A stretch of DNA of 17,229 nt from CAZJYI01 sp964550025. GTDB lineage: Bacteria; Verrucomicrobiota; Kiritimatiellia; UBA8416; CAYOBW01. The stretch's first letter is position 1. The number at the start of each line of letters is the position of its first letter. The stretch covers positions 1 through 17,229 of the forward strand of contig CAZJYI010000206.1 of NCBI GenBank assembly GCA_964550025.1. The letters run 5' to 3'. Positions 1 to 6,863 of the stretch are shown here, in pieces. Made by a program: the position numbers and the translations under genes. A model generated the notes under the pieces. That model did not search any database. It saw nothing but the letters and a program-made list of their open reading frames with translations, and was not told the origin of the DNA.

Positions 1-1
1 T

Positions 2-1501
2 CTGCTGGCCAAGCCGGTATGGGGGCTGAAGGGCGATGACCGCAACATCGCCACGCTGGCCCGTGCCTACAACGGGGTGGGGCTGGACACCATTCGCAAC
101 GAAGAGGGCGAGTGGGTCCCTCTTGCGGAACCCGACGAGAAGCCTTCCGGCGGTGAGGCAAAGCCCAACGTGGTGGTGATCACGGCCGACGACCTGGCCT
201 GGACCGACAGCAGCATGATGGGGAGTCGGTACGCGAACACCCCCAATCTGCAGAAACTTGCCGACGGCGGGGCGTTCTTTCCACGGGGCTATGTGCCCAC
301 GCCCTGGAGTCGCGCCTCGCTCGTGACCTTGATCACCGGGCGTTACGCCCATGAACACGGCATTACCGTGGACGAACGGGTGACGTGGCGGGGAAGCTAC
401 ATGGCAAGGCCATCTGTCATTACCACCATTGGGAGACATGATCCGCTGCCAAAGCTACTGGGCAAGGCGGGGTATGTCAGCTTCCAGAGTGGCCGCTGGT
501 TCGAGGGCGACGCGAAATCCGCCGGATTCACCCATGGCACAACGGAGCGGGGGGCGCACAGCTACGACAGCCCCGGGGTCGGCGAGGAGGCCGTCAAGGC
601 CTGCACCGACTTCATTGACATGGCCGTCCAGGAGAAAAAGCCCTTCTTTCTCTGGTACGCGCCGGCTCTGCCTTCGTTCAACTACCACGCACGCGCGCAC
701 AAATACGGTCTCTCGATGGAGGTGCCGGAGCGGATCCGGCACAACCAGCGCTTCCTGCTGGGCAATGGCATGCAGGCCGACTATCTCCAGTTTCAGGAGC
801 CTGGGGCACGCGGCGATCTGATTCAATACTACTCCCTGGTTGAATGGTTCGATGCGCACTGTGGTCAATTGATTGAGCACCTCGAGAAGAGAGGTCTGCG
901 CGATAACACGCTGATCGTGGTGCAGAGCGCCAATGGATGGGTGTCGATTCGTCGTCGCGGCTCCTACGCCCCGCGGACCAAGGGTTCTCCCTACGACGGC
1001 GGCGTACGCGCGCCGGTGATTGTCTCCTGGCCGGAGAAGATCAAGCCCGTGGTGAGCGATGCGCTGGTCAGCAGCGTGGACGTCGTACCCACCATTCTGG
1101 CCGCAACCGGCGTTACGCCGCCCGGAAAGGCACTACCCGGAATCGATTTGCTACCGGTGACGGACGGGACGGTCGATGTTGCCGATCGCGCCATCTTCGG
1201 CGAAATCTACGATCGTAACACGGAGAATGCCGCAAATCCCGAGCGCACCCTCCTGGCCCGCTGGGTGATTCACAAGCAGTACAAGCTGATTGTCCCCTGC
1301 GATGGCGAGGGTAGCTACGCCGGCGGCGGTCGCGACCTCTCCGGGCGGGACCACCTGGCTGCCGCGCCGCAGCTTTTCGATCTAGTCAAAGACCCCTATG
1401 AGCAGACCGATCTGTACGGTGAACGTGCCGATGTGACCGCCTCGATGCGACGGAGATTGAACGACTGGTACGCCCTGAAAGCGCGCAAGGTGACAGAGTG
1501 A
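2..1501 (+). CDS. Sulfatase-fold protein with degenerate active site (5' partial)
   Basis: Alkaline-phosphatase/sulfatase superfamily protein. Numbering here starts from the GTG at base 77. The fold is clear: the N-terminal strand VVVITADDLAWTD (residues 32-44, Asp pair 38-39), the block SRASLVTLITGRYAHEHGI (78-96), and the C-terminal TKGSPYDGGVRAPVIVSWP block typical of sulfatases. Key residues are abnormal. The C/S-x-P-S-R motif reads T75-P-W-S-R79, so the residue normally oxidised to formylglycine is Thr. The usual D-N/H-G metal motif after the strand LIVVQ reads S-A285-N-G. The usual A-P-H-x-P histidine block reads A-P-A-L-P. I infer a non-catalytic sulfatase relative. The frame is open from base 2 with no stop and the visible N-terminus has no signal peptide, so the gene begins left of the window and carries extra N-terminal sequence. 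Its stop overlaps the next GTG start by 4 bp, implying translational coupling. Confidence 0.85.
   Translation: MLAKPVWGLKGDDRNIATLARAYNGVGLDTIRNEEGEWVPLAEPDEKPSGGEAKPNVVVITADDLAWTDSSMMGSRYANTPNLQKLADGGAFFPRGYVPTPWSRASLVTLITGRYAHEHGITVDERVTWRGSYMARPSVITTIGRHDPLPKLLGKAGYVSFQSGRWFEGDAKSAGFTHGTTERGAHSYDSPGVGEEAVKACTDFIDMAVQEKKPFFLWYAPALPSFNYHARAHKYGLSMEVPERIRHNQRFLLGNGMQADYLQFQEPGARGDLIQYYSLVEWFDAHCGQLIEHLEKRGLRDNTLIVVQSANGWVSIRRRGSYAPRTKGSPYDGGVRAPVIVSWPEKIKPVVSDALVSSVDVVPTILAATGVTPPGKALPGIDLLPVTDGTVDVADRAIFGEIYDRNTENAANPERTLLARWVIHKQYKLIVPCDGEGSYAGGGRDLSGRDHLAAAPQLFDLVKDPYEQTDLYGERADVTASMRRRLNDWYALKARKVTE
1487..1493 (+). promoter_or_regulatory. Shine-Dalgarno for the 1498 gene inside the sulfatase 3' end
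   Basis: AAGGTGA lies 4 nt before the GTG at 1498, within the last codons of the sulfatase gene. It supports GTG 1498 as the true start and the 4-bp GTGA stop/start overlap between the two genes. Confidence 0.5.
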
Positions 1502-4500
1502 AGACTATCAAGGATACCATTGCCGTTGTTGTCGTTTGCCTGGTTGCGGCGCTGCTCGCTGTCGATGCCCGTGCGGCCGGGGGCGCGGCTGCGAGCGAAG
1601 TACAGCGCGCCCTTGCCATTCAAATCGGCACACCCTTTCGCGACAACGCCGTTTTGCAGCGCGGTATGAAGGTGCCGGTATGGGGGTGGAGTGAGCCCGG
1701 CAACACCGTGACGGTGGAGTTCGCCGGACAGAAGAAAAGTGCCAAGGCCGACGAAGAGGGGAAATGGGTGGTCCACCTCGACCCTCTGAAGGCATCCTTC
1801 AAACCCAGAACGCTGTCGGTCTCTTCCTCAATCCTCCTTCGCGCTCCGCGCTCCGGCGGACAAGTCGGCAATCTGAAATTATCAATTGGCAATGTCCTCG
1901 TGGGTGAGGTCTGGCTGGCTTCGGGGCAGTCCAATATGCAGTGGACGGGGGTCAAGAGTTCGGTCAACAAGCTTGCCCGGGCTTTCGCCGAAGAGCATAA
2001 GGCTAAGGGCATCACAGTATTCCCGATCCGCGAGTTTGAGATTACCTCGGTCTACTCCATGCTTCATCCCATCGAGAAGGCGACTGGCTCTTGGAAAGAC
2101 GGCAACTACGTCGAGCACAGTGCCATCGGCTTCGCTTTCGCCCACAAGCTCTACCAGGAGCTGAACGTCCCTGTCGGTATCCTCAACTGCTCCTTCAGTG
2201 AGACCCCGATTCAGGCCTGGGTACCGCGCGAAGGATTCCGCGACGGCGAGGATGAATACACCAAGGCCATCTACAAGCGGATCCTAGAGACCGATCCAAC
2301 CACCTCGGAGCACAAAGCTGCCTGGGCGGCCTTCTACAAGGATGTGGAGGCCCAGATCGCGGAGAACGAGGCATTGGTCAAGAAGGGCGAAGATCCCAAG
2401 GCCATCAAGCCTGCCGTTCCTGGCAATCTGAGGGGCAACCGCGATGCGACCTGGCTCTACCACGGTCGTCTCCATGGCGTGGTTCCCTATGCGATCCAGG
2501 GGGCCATCTGGAATCAGGGCTATGCCAATCATGCTGAGGGCATTGTCTACTATAATAACCTCCACAGCCTGATTAGCGGCTGGCGCATGGCCTGGGACCG
2601 GCCGGAATTGCCGGTCTACTTCCATCAGTTCTACAGCGCGGGGAAGAGCCGGATTGGCAAGGAAGACAACACCCCCCAGATCGGTGGAATGGCGGACATG
2701 CGCCTGGGCACCTGGATGGCACGGGACATTCCCCACACCGGCATGGCCAGCCAGATCGACATCTCAGGCGGCATTCATTACTACAACAAGGCCGTTCCCG
2801 GCCAGCGCCTGGCACTTCACGCGCTCAAGAACCAATACCCTTCGACTGAGCTCAGGGCAGGCGGTCAAGCAAAGGACTTGGTTGCAGACGGTCCCATGTA
2901 CAAGTCCTACCGCGCCGAGGGAGATCAGGTCATCGTTGAGTTTGAGAATGCCGAGGATGGACTGGTCGTGGGCGGTACCGCCTATAACGTGAGTGGAAAG
3001 AATGACAAGGGTGAACCGGTTGAAGACGCAACCGGTTTTGCGGACCCCAGGATCATTGAGAACGGTGCGGACAGGGTGAAGCTTTTTTACCTCGCCGATG
3101 CCAGCCGGACGTGGTACCCCGCCTCGGTCAAGATCGACGGGAGCAAGGTGATTCTCAGCTCACCCAGGGTGAAGGCGCCGCGTGGGGTCTCCTATGCTGC
3201 TGCCGGGGTTGGCTTCCAGCCGAATCTCTACAACAAGGCGCTCCTGCCTGCCACACCTTTCATCTACTTCGACCAGGAGATGGTGACGAAATCAAACTGG
3301 CCTGAAGAGAAGCCCAAGGCCGATGGTGTCGTGATTGACCCAGCTACCGTGGGCAAGCTCTATGAATATCGCAAGATGCCGCTTCTCAGTACCCAGTTCC
3401 GTGATAACGCCGTTTTGCAGGCGGGGCAGCCGATTACCATCTGGGGCTCGGCTCGGCATGCCTGGGGCTATGAGGCTAATGGTGAGGCGGTCATCCATTT
3501 CAGTTTTGGTGACATCAAGAAGAACATTCCCGTGACACCCGGCATGAAGGAGTGGCAGGTGACCCTGCCCGTCATGCCGGCCGGAACCACGCCCTACACC
3601 CTTAAGGTGAGCTTCACCATCGACGGTGAGCTGGCCCACGAGCGTGTGGCGGAAGGTATTATCTTCGGCGACATCTGGTATGTGGGCGCTCCTGCACTTG
3701 ATCGCAAGGAGTCGTTCAAGGTGCCCGAGGTCGAGGATTCGGGCAAGGTCGTGCGCGTGCTGAAGCATCATGCCAAGCTCACGGAGCAGGGCAGTCCCAG
3801 CCGCTTCAGCGTCTGTGTCTCGACCTTTCCTAAGAACAAGTATGCCGCTCGGTGGGAGGATGCCACCGGGGTTGCCGCCGCTCTCGGCCATCGTTTGGCC
3901 GCCAAGAGCGGGAATCCGGTTGGTATCATTTTCATGCAGAGCTCCGACTATGGAACGACGAATCCGGAGCTCAAGGGCTGGATTGCACCCATGTACCTCA
4001 ACAAGACCTCGAGCCTGATGAATGATTACAAGATTATTGGTTCCCTGGATCCGACCAACCCCTACTACCTGTCGAACATGCGTCGCTACCTCGCCGACTG
4101 GAAGGTCTACTGGGGTGAGTACATCCCTGAAATGATTGCCACCAAGGCGGTCCCCGATGGGATTCCCTGGGGCACGTATCCCACGGTCCTTCCCAAGGAA
4201 AAGACCCGGGCGACCCATACCTATAACAGATTGGTGGACTCGTTCAGGCCGACGCCCCTCAAGGGCGTGGTCTTTATCACCAGCGACGTGATGGTCGAGG
4301 GGGAGAACGCCAGGAACTTTGGCCCCGAGATGTCGGTTCTGGCCAACTGCTTGAAGGCAACATTTGCCCCTCGGCAGGGCTCGGGACAGGGTGGCGATGA
4401 CGTGCCCTTCATCTACTCCATGCCGACCAAGGATGTCGTTCCAGGCATCACCACGCCAAAGGGCATCGAGGGTGAGTCCGTTGCCGTCGAGGTGGCTGAC

Positions 4501-4575
4501 TGGATGGATGTGAGAGCGGTGATTGATGCTGCTGTGGGGGCGGCGGAGTGGCGAGACGAGCTAAGAGCTCGCTAA
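1498..4575 (+). CDS. Tandem sialate O-acetylesterase-like protein, exported
   Basis: Secreted protein of 1025 residues with an N-terminal signal peptide (about 1-27, cut after A-R-A). The first half (about 47-460) matches the sialate O-acetylesterase (SASA/SGNH) family: FRDNAVLQ (47-54), the nucleophile block GEVWLASGQSNMQW with Ser145, VPVGILNC (224-231), GAIWNQGYANH (Gln340) and IHYYNKAVPGQRLA (His427). Here the usual Q-G-E-S/A-N reads Q-G-Y-A-N and the usual D-I-H reads G-I-H, so activity is uncertain. The second half repeats the plan: FRDNAVLQ again at 634-641, GDIWYVGAPALD (724-735) in place of the Ser block, NPVGIIFMQ (806-814) and LKGVVFITS (921-929). Its nucleophile is gone. The family removes acetyl groups from sialic acids or other glycans. 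It overlaps the sulfatase gene by 4 bp and probably shares its transcript. Three repeat-like in-frame insertions are listed separately. Confidence 0.85.
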   Translation: MKTIKDTIAVVVVCLVAALLAVDARAAGGAAASEVQRALAIQIGTPFRDNAVLQRGMKVPVWGWSEPGNTVTVEFAGQKKSAKADEEGKWVVHLDPLKASFKPRTLSVSSSILLRAPRSGGQVGNLKLSIGNVLVGEVWLASGQSNMQWTGVKSSVNKLARAFAEEHKAKGITVFPIREFEITSVYSMLHPIEKATGSWKDGNYVEHSAIGFAFAHKLYQELNVPVGILNCSFSETPIQAWVPREGFRDGEDEYTKAIYKRILETDPTTSEHKAAWAAFYKDVEAQIAENEALVKKGEDPKAIKPAVPGNLRGNRDATWLYHGRLHGVVPYAIQGAIWNQGYANHAEGIVYYNNLHSLISGWRMAWDRPELPVYFHQFYSAGKSRIGKEDNTPQIGGMADMRLGTWMARDIPHTGMASQIDISGGIHYYNKAVPGQRLALHALKNQYPSTELRAGGQAKDLVADGPMYKSYRAEGDQVIVEFENAEDGLVVGGTAYNVSGKNDKGEPVEDATGFADPRIIENGADRVKLFYLADASRTWYPASVKIDGSKVILSSPRVKAPRGVSYAAAGVGFQPNLYNKALLPATPFIYFDQEMVTKSNWPEEKPKADGVVIDPATVGKLYEYRKMPLLSTQFRDNAVLQAGQPITIWGSARHAWGYEANGEAVIHFSFGDIKKNIPVTPGMKEWQVTLPVMPAGTTPYTLKVSFTIDGELAHERVAEGIIFGDIWYVGAPALDRKESFKVPEVEDSGKVVRVLKHHAKLTEQGSPSRFSVCVSTFPKNKYAARWEDATGVAAALGHRLAAKSGNPVGIIFMQSSDYGTTNPELKGWIAPMYLNKTSSLMNDYKIIGSLDPTNPYYLSNMRRYLADWKVYWGEYIPEMIATKAVPDGIPWGTYPTVLPKEKTRATHTYNRLVDSFRPTPLKGVVFITSDVMVEGENARNFGPEMSVLANCLKATFAPRQGSGQGGDDVPFIYSMPTKDVVPGITTPKGIEGESVAVEVADWMDVRAVIDAAVGAAEWRDELRAR
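1834..1870 (+). repeat. Dispersed-repeat-like insertion inside coding sequence (1)
   Basis: A stretch containing two adjacent GCGCTCC copies (1841-1854) followed by GGCGGACAAGTCGG. It encodes SILLRAPRSGGQVG (residues 111-124), a low-complexity insertion between the strand TLSVSS and the conserved GNVLVGEVW block, where the family normally has a short loop. The sequence style resembles a short dispersed repeat I associate with environmental PVC genomes. That association is from memory, and a second copy is not seen in this window. Confidence 0.4.
2838..2864 (+). repeat. Dispersed-repeat-like insertion inside coding sequence (2)
   Basis: Begins CCCTTCGACTGAGCTCAGGG, contains the perfect palindrome CTGAGCTCAG, and matches 19 of 27 positions with the sequence at 4367-4393 in the same gene. 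It encodes PSTELRAGGQ after the conserved RLALHALKNQY segment of the first esterase half. The two copies look like members of one short palindromic repeat family read through in frame. Confidence 0.5.
4367..4393 (+). repeat. Dispersed-repeat-like insertion inside coding sequence (3)
   Basis: Begins CCCCTCGGCAGGGCTCGGGA and aligns without gaps to 2838-2864 (19 of 27 identical). It encodes the low-complexity run RQGSGQGG after the last recognisable strand/helix of the second esterase half, again in frame. Confidence 0.45.
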
Positions 4576-4612
4576 AGGGCGTGTTGATTCATTGGCCGGA
4601 GAATGGTTCGCA

Positions 4613-4845
4613 GTCCCGAAGGGACGATACAGGTATAGCCTGGGGCAGCGCCCCAGGACGAAAGGGGGGAGAAAATCTGTCCTGAAGGGACAGCACAACC
4701 CCTCGAGTGCTGAGCCTTTGTGTTGCCCTTACAGGGCAAGTCTCGCTTTTTCTTGCTAACCTGGGGCGATGCCCCAGACTATGATTGTGTAGCCCCGCTG
4801 GGGCACTGTTCAGAGCACAGGCGGAGTAGTGCAGGCTTTGGCCTG
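4613..4845. repeat. Cluster of seven short hairpins filling the intergenic gap
   Basis: The 298-bp gap 4576-4873 contains consecutive small palindromes: GTCCC-gaa-GGGAC (4613-4625), CCTGGGGC-agc-GCCCCAGG (4639-4657), CTGTCC/GGACAG (4677-4693), TTGCCCT-tac-AGGGCAA (4723-4739), CTGGGGC-gat-GCCCCAG (4761-4777), GCCCC-gct-GGGGC (4792-4804) and CAGGC-tttg-GCCTG (4832-4845). Most loops are 3-5 nt. The CTGGGGC/GCCCCAG hairpin occurs twice, suggesting a duplicated repeat unit. No ORF in this gap looks real. It could be a REP-like interspersed element, an attenuator between cotranscribed genes, or both. No long T-run follows any stem, so a simple intrinsic terminator is not supported. Confidence 0.7.
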
Positions 4846-4873
4846 AAGATTCAGGAAGGACCGGGAACGAAAA

Positions 4874-6622
4874 ATGGAGAGCCCATCCATGCGGTGCATG
4901 AACATCCTCTTAACTATCCTGACACTTGGCTTACCCCAGGCACTCTTGTCCCAGCCCGCTCTGACGGCCCGGATTCAAGATGGCGACACGCTGGCCTTCG
5001 TTGGCGATTCGATCACGGCGGGTGGGGCATCTTCATATCCTGGCTTGGTGGTGCACGGCCTGAAGACCAAGGGGATCCGGGTCAAGCCGGTCTATGCGGG
5101 TATCCCCGGCAATAAATCTCCCGATATGCTGTTGCGCCTCGAGCGGGTGCTGATGACGGAGCCGGACTTCCTGTTTCTCTCGGTGGGCGTCAACGACGTC
5201 TGGCACACCGATCCTACCGCCAAGCTCGGCGTATTCAAACCCAGTCCCGGCATGGGGGTTGAGCTCGAGCATTACAAGATCTACGTGCCCCGGATCCTGG
5301 ACCGCTGCAAGGCTGCCGGTACCACGGTCATCATGTCGACCTTCACCCAGATCACGGAAGATCCTGAGCACCGGTTGAATAGGAAGGCGGTGGCCTACAA
5401 CGATTTCCTGCGGGCCCTGGCCAGGGAGCGCGAGCTCCCAATTGCCCTGCTCAACGAAGGGGCCTTCGCCAAGATCGCAGAGCTCAAAGCGAAGAGCGGA
5501 GAGGGGAGCAAGAACGTCCTGAGCAGCGACGGCGTCCATCCCGGCGCCATTGGGCTTCAGACCATGGCGAAAGGCATTCTCAAGGTCATGGGATTCACCG
5601 AAGCCGAATTGGATGCGGTGGCGAAGGAGTGGAACGCGCCATCGCGCATTCTGATTGTTGGCGATAGTCAGGCCTCTGCCGGCGGTCGCGCTGGTGGTTG
5701 GATCAACATGCTGCTCGAGGGGCTGAACCGTGGTAGGGCGATGGTCGCCAGAGATACCATTGGGTCACGCCAGACTCTGCCACTAGCTGAGCTGGCCCGC
5801 AAGGTGCAGAGCGGCGCCGTTAACAAGGGCACAACGTCCCTGGTTGTGATCCCGCCCTTGTGGGATCTGCAGCAGAAGACGCCGCTGGCCGAGTATGAGA
5901 AGACGCTGCTGTCGCTGGTTGAGTGGTCGGAGAAGCAGGGAGTGACGTGCTGCATCGCCACGTTTCCGGTGCTGGATGCGAAGGAGACCGGCAATACGGA
6001 CACGGCTCCCTACAACGACGTGATCCGAAAGGTGTGCAAGGAGAAGGGCGCCGCCCTGGCCGATATTCATGCCGCCATGACGGCCTTTCTAGCGAAGAAT
6101 CCCGATGTGCCACTGCTCCTGAGCAGAGGACGGGTGAATCACCAGGGCGGCACACTGCTGGCAGAGGCGATCTATACGGCACTGGGTGGCGACCCGAAAG
6201 TGTTACCCGAGCTTCGGCAGACATGGGACAGCCGCGTCTCATTCACCTTCCGCTACTCCCATTCAGTCACAGTTGAGATGCCCTTCTCTGAGGCAGGAAA
6301 GAAGGCTATTGCAGAGATCTCGGAGCGCTACCACAAACTCGGCGTGGAAGGCTCCGGCCTCGGGTTCCACCTGCTCTTGAACGGCGATGCAGACGAGAAC
6401 AGAAAGCGGCTTGAGCATGTGGATGCCAAGTGGGTCAGCGATGATCCCGAAGCTGCCACCATGAGTTTCAGAATGGCACCAAGGTCGGCCGATGAGTTGC
6501 GGGCCATAGAGGCGTACATTGAGAAGGAAGAGATCGATCTGAAGACGTTCTGTGAGAGGGCCGTCAAGGTTGAGGCGTATGCGCTGCGCAAGGAGGATCT
6601 GCTGGGCCGGGGGGAGTTCTAG
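4874..6622 (+). CDS. Tandem SGNH hydrolase-like exported protein
   Basis: 582 residues. The N-terminal hydrophobic stretch (about 9-26) is a probable signal peptide. Starts at 4874, 4889 or 4898 are all possible; AGGAAGGA at 4853-4860 lies about 13 nt before 4874. Domain 1 (about 33-240) is a complete SGNH/GDSL hydrolase: GDSIT with Ser46, GVND (105-108) and DGVHP with Asp219 and His222. This is the plan of lipolytic and carbohydrate esterases acting on acyl groups. Domain 2 (about 257-440) is a second copy: GDSQ with Ser265, a strand VVIPPLWDL where G-x-N-D should be, and RVNHQGG with His423 but Arg in place of the triad Asp. It is probably inactive. Residues about 450-582 form a domain I do not recognise, with charged helices at the end. 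The preceding gap contains only hairpins, so this gene may or may not be in the upstream transcript. Confidence 0.8.
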   Translation: MESPSMRCMNILLTILTLGLPQALLSQPALTARIQDGDTLAFVGDSITAGGASSYPGLVVHGLKTKGIRVKPVYAGIPGNKSPDMLLRLERVLMTEPDFLFLSVGVNDVWHTDPTAKLGVFKPSPGMGVELEHYKIYVPRILDRCKAAGTTVIMSTFTQITEDPEHRLNRKAVAYNDFLRALARERELPIALLNEGAFAKIAELKAKSGEGSKNVLSSDGVHPGAIGLQTMAKGILKVMGFTEAELDAVAKEWNAPSRILIVGDSQASAGGRAGGWINMLLEGLNRGRAMVARDTIGSRQTLPLAELARKVQSGAVNKGTTSLVVIPPLWDLQQKTPLAEYEKTLLSLVEWSEKQGVTCCIATFPVLDAKETGNTDTAPYNDVIRKVCKEKGAALADIHAAMTAFLAKNPDVPLLLSRGRVNHQGGTLLAEAIYTALGGDPKVLPELRQTWDSRVSFTFRYSHSVTVEMPFSEAGKKAIAEISERYHKLGVEGSGLGFHLLLNGDADENRKRLEHVDAKWVSDDPEAATMSFRMAPRSADELRAIEAYIEKEEIDLKTFCERAVKVEAYALRKEDLLGRGEF

Positions 6623-6650
6623 AAGGGAAGAATGAAGATCGATCTCCTTC

Positions 6651-6700
6651 CCCACGCAGCGCCGTGCGCAAACAGGAAAGAATCTGTGCGCAGGCGTGGG
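6651..6700. repeat. Two-part inverted repeat downstream of the SGNH gene
   Basis: CCCACGC (6651-6657) pairs with GCGTGGG (6694-6700), and TGCGCA (6665-6670) pairs with TGCGCA (6687-6692), giving a nested stem with a 16-nt loop about 30 nt after the stop at 6622. No T-run follows, so this is an RNA-structure or protein-binding candidate rather than a clear intrinsic terminator. Confidence 0.5.
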
Positions 6701-6766
6701 TAGTATCCGCTCGTCATCCGTCAGACAATGGGTCTCTGTTAGAAGCGTTGTGCTGCACGGAATCAC

Positions 6767-6774
6767 AGGAGGAG
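6767..6774 (+). promoter_or_regulatory. Strong Shine-Dalgarno before the 27-codon leader ORF
   Basis: AGGAGGAG lies 5 nt before a GTG at 6780. The downstream gene at 6860 has no comparable site of its own, so the best ribosome entry point for this pair is here. Confidence 0.5.
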
Positions 6775-6779
6775 ATCCG

Positions 6780-6863
6780 GTGAAGAGCCAAAGGTGCGAC
6801 AGTTCCCGGAAGACGATCAAGTTTCAGGCCACTGACTACATACAAGAACGGCAGAACAAATGA
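6780..6863 (+). CDS. Possible 27-residue leader ORF coupled to the next gene
   Basis: A short reading frame from GTG 6780 to TGA 6861-6863, with a strong AGGAGGAG site 5 nt upstream. Its stop overlaps the ATG of the exported FGE-like gene as ATGA (6860-6863). The peptide is hydrophilic (begins KSQRCDSSRK, ends YIQERQNK), with no signal peptide or run of identical regulatory codons, so a classical attenuator is not evident. The likely role, if real, is to deliver ribosomes to the weakly initiated 6860 start. The evidence is only the ribosome-binding site and the overlap. It could be chance, or an upstream start relic. Confidence 0.35.
   Translation: MKSQRCDSSRKTIKFQATDYIQERQNK

Noticed and set aside
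3292..4218. A 308-codon open frame on the minus strand
   Set aside because: Shadow of the second half of the tandem esterase gene, with no recognisable motif or ribosome-binding site.
4720..5115. 131-codon frame across the hairpin cluster
   Set aside because: It overlaps the SGNH gene in another frame and is largely encoded by the palindromic repeats.
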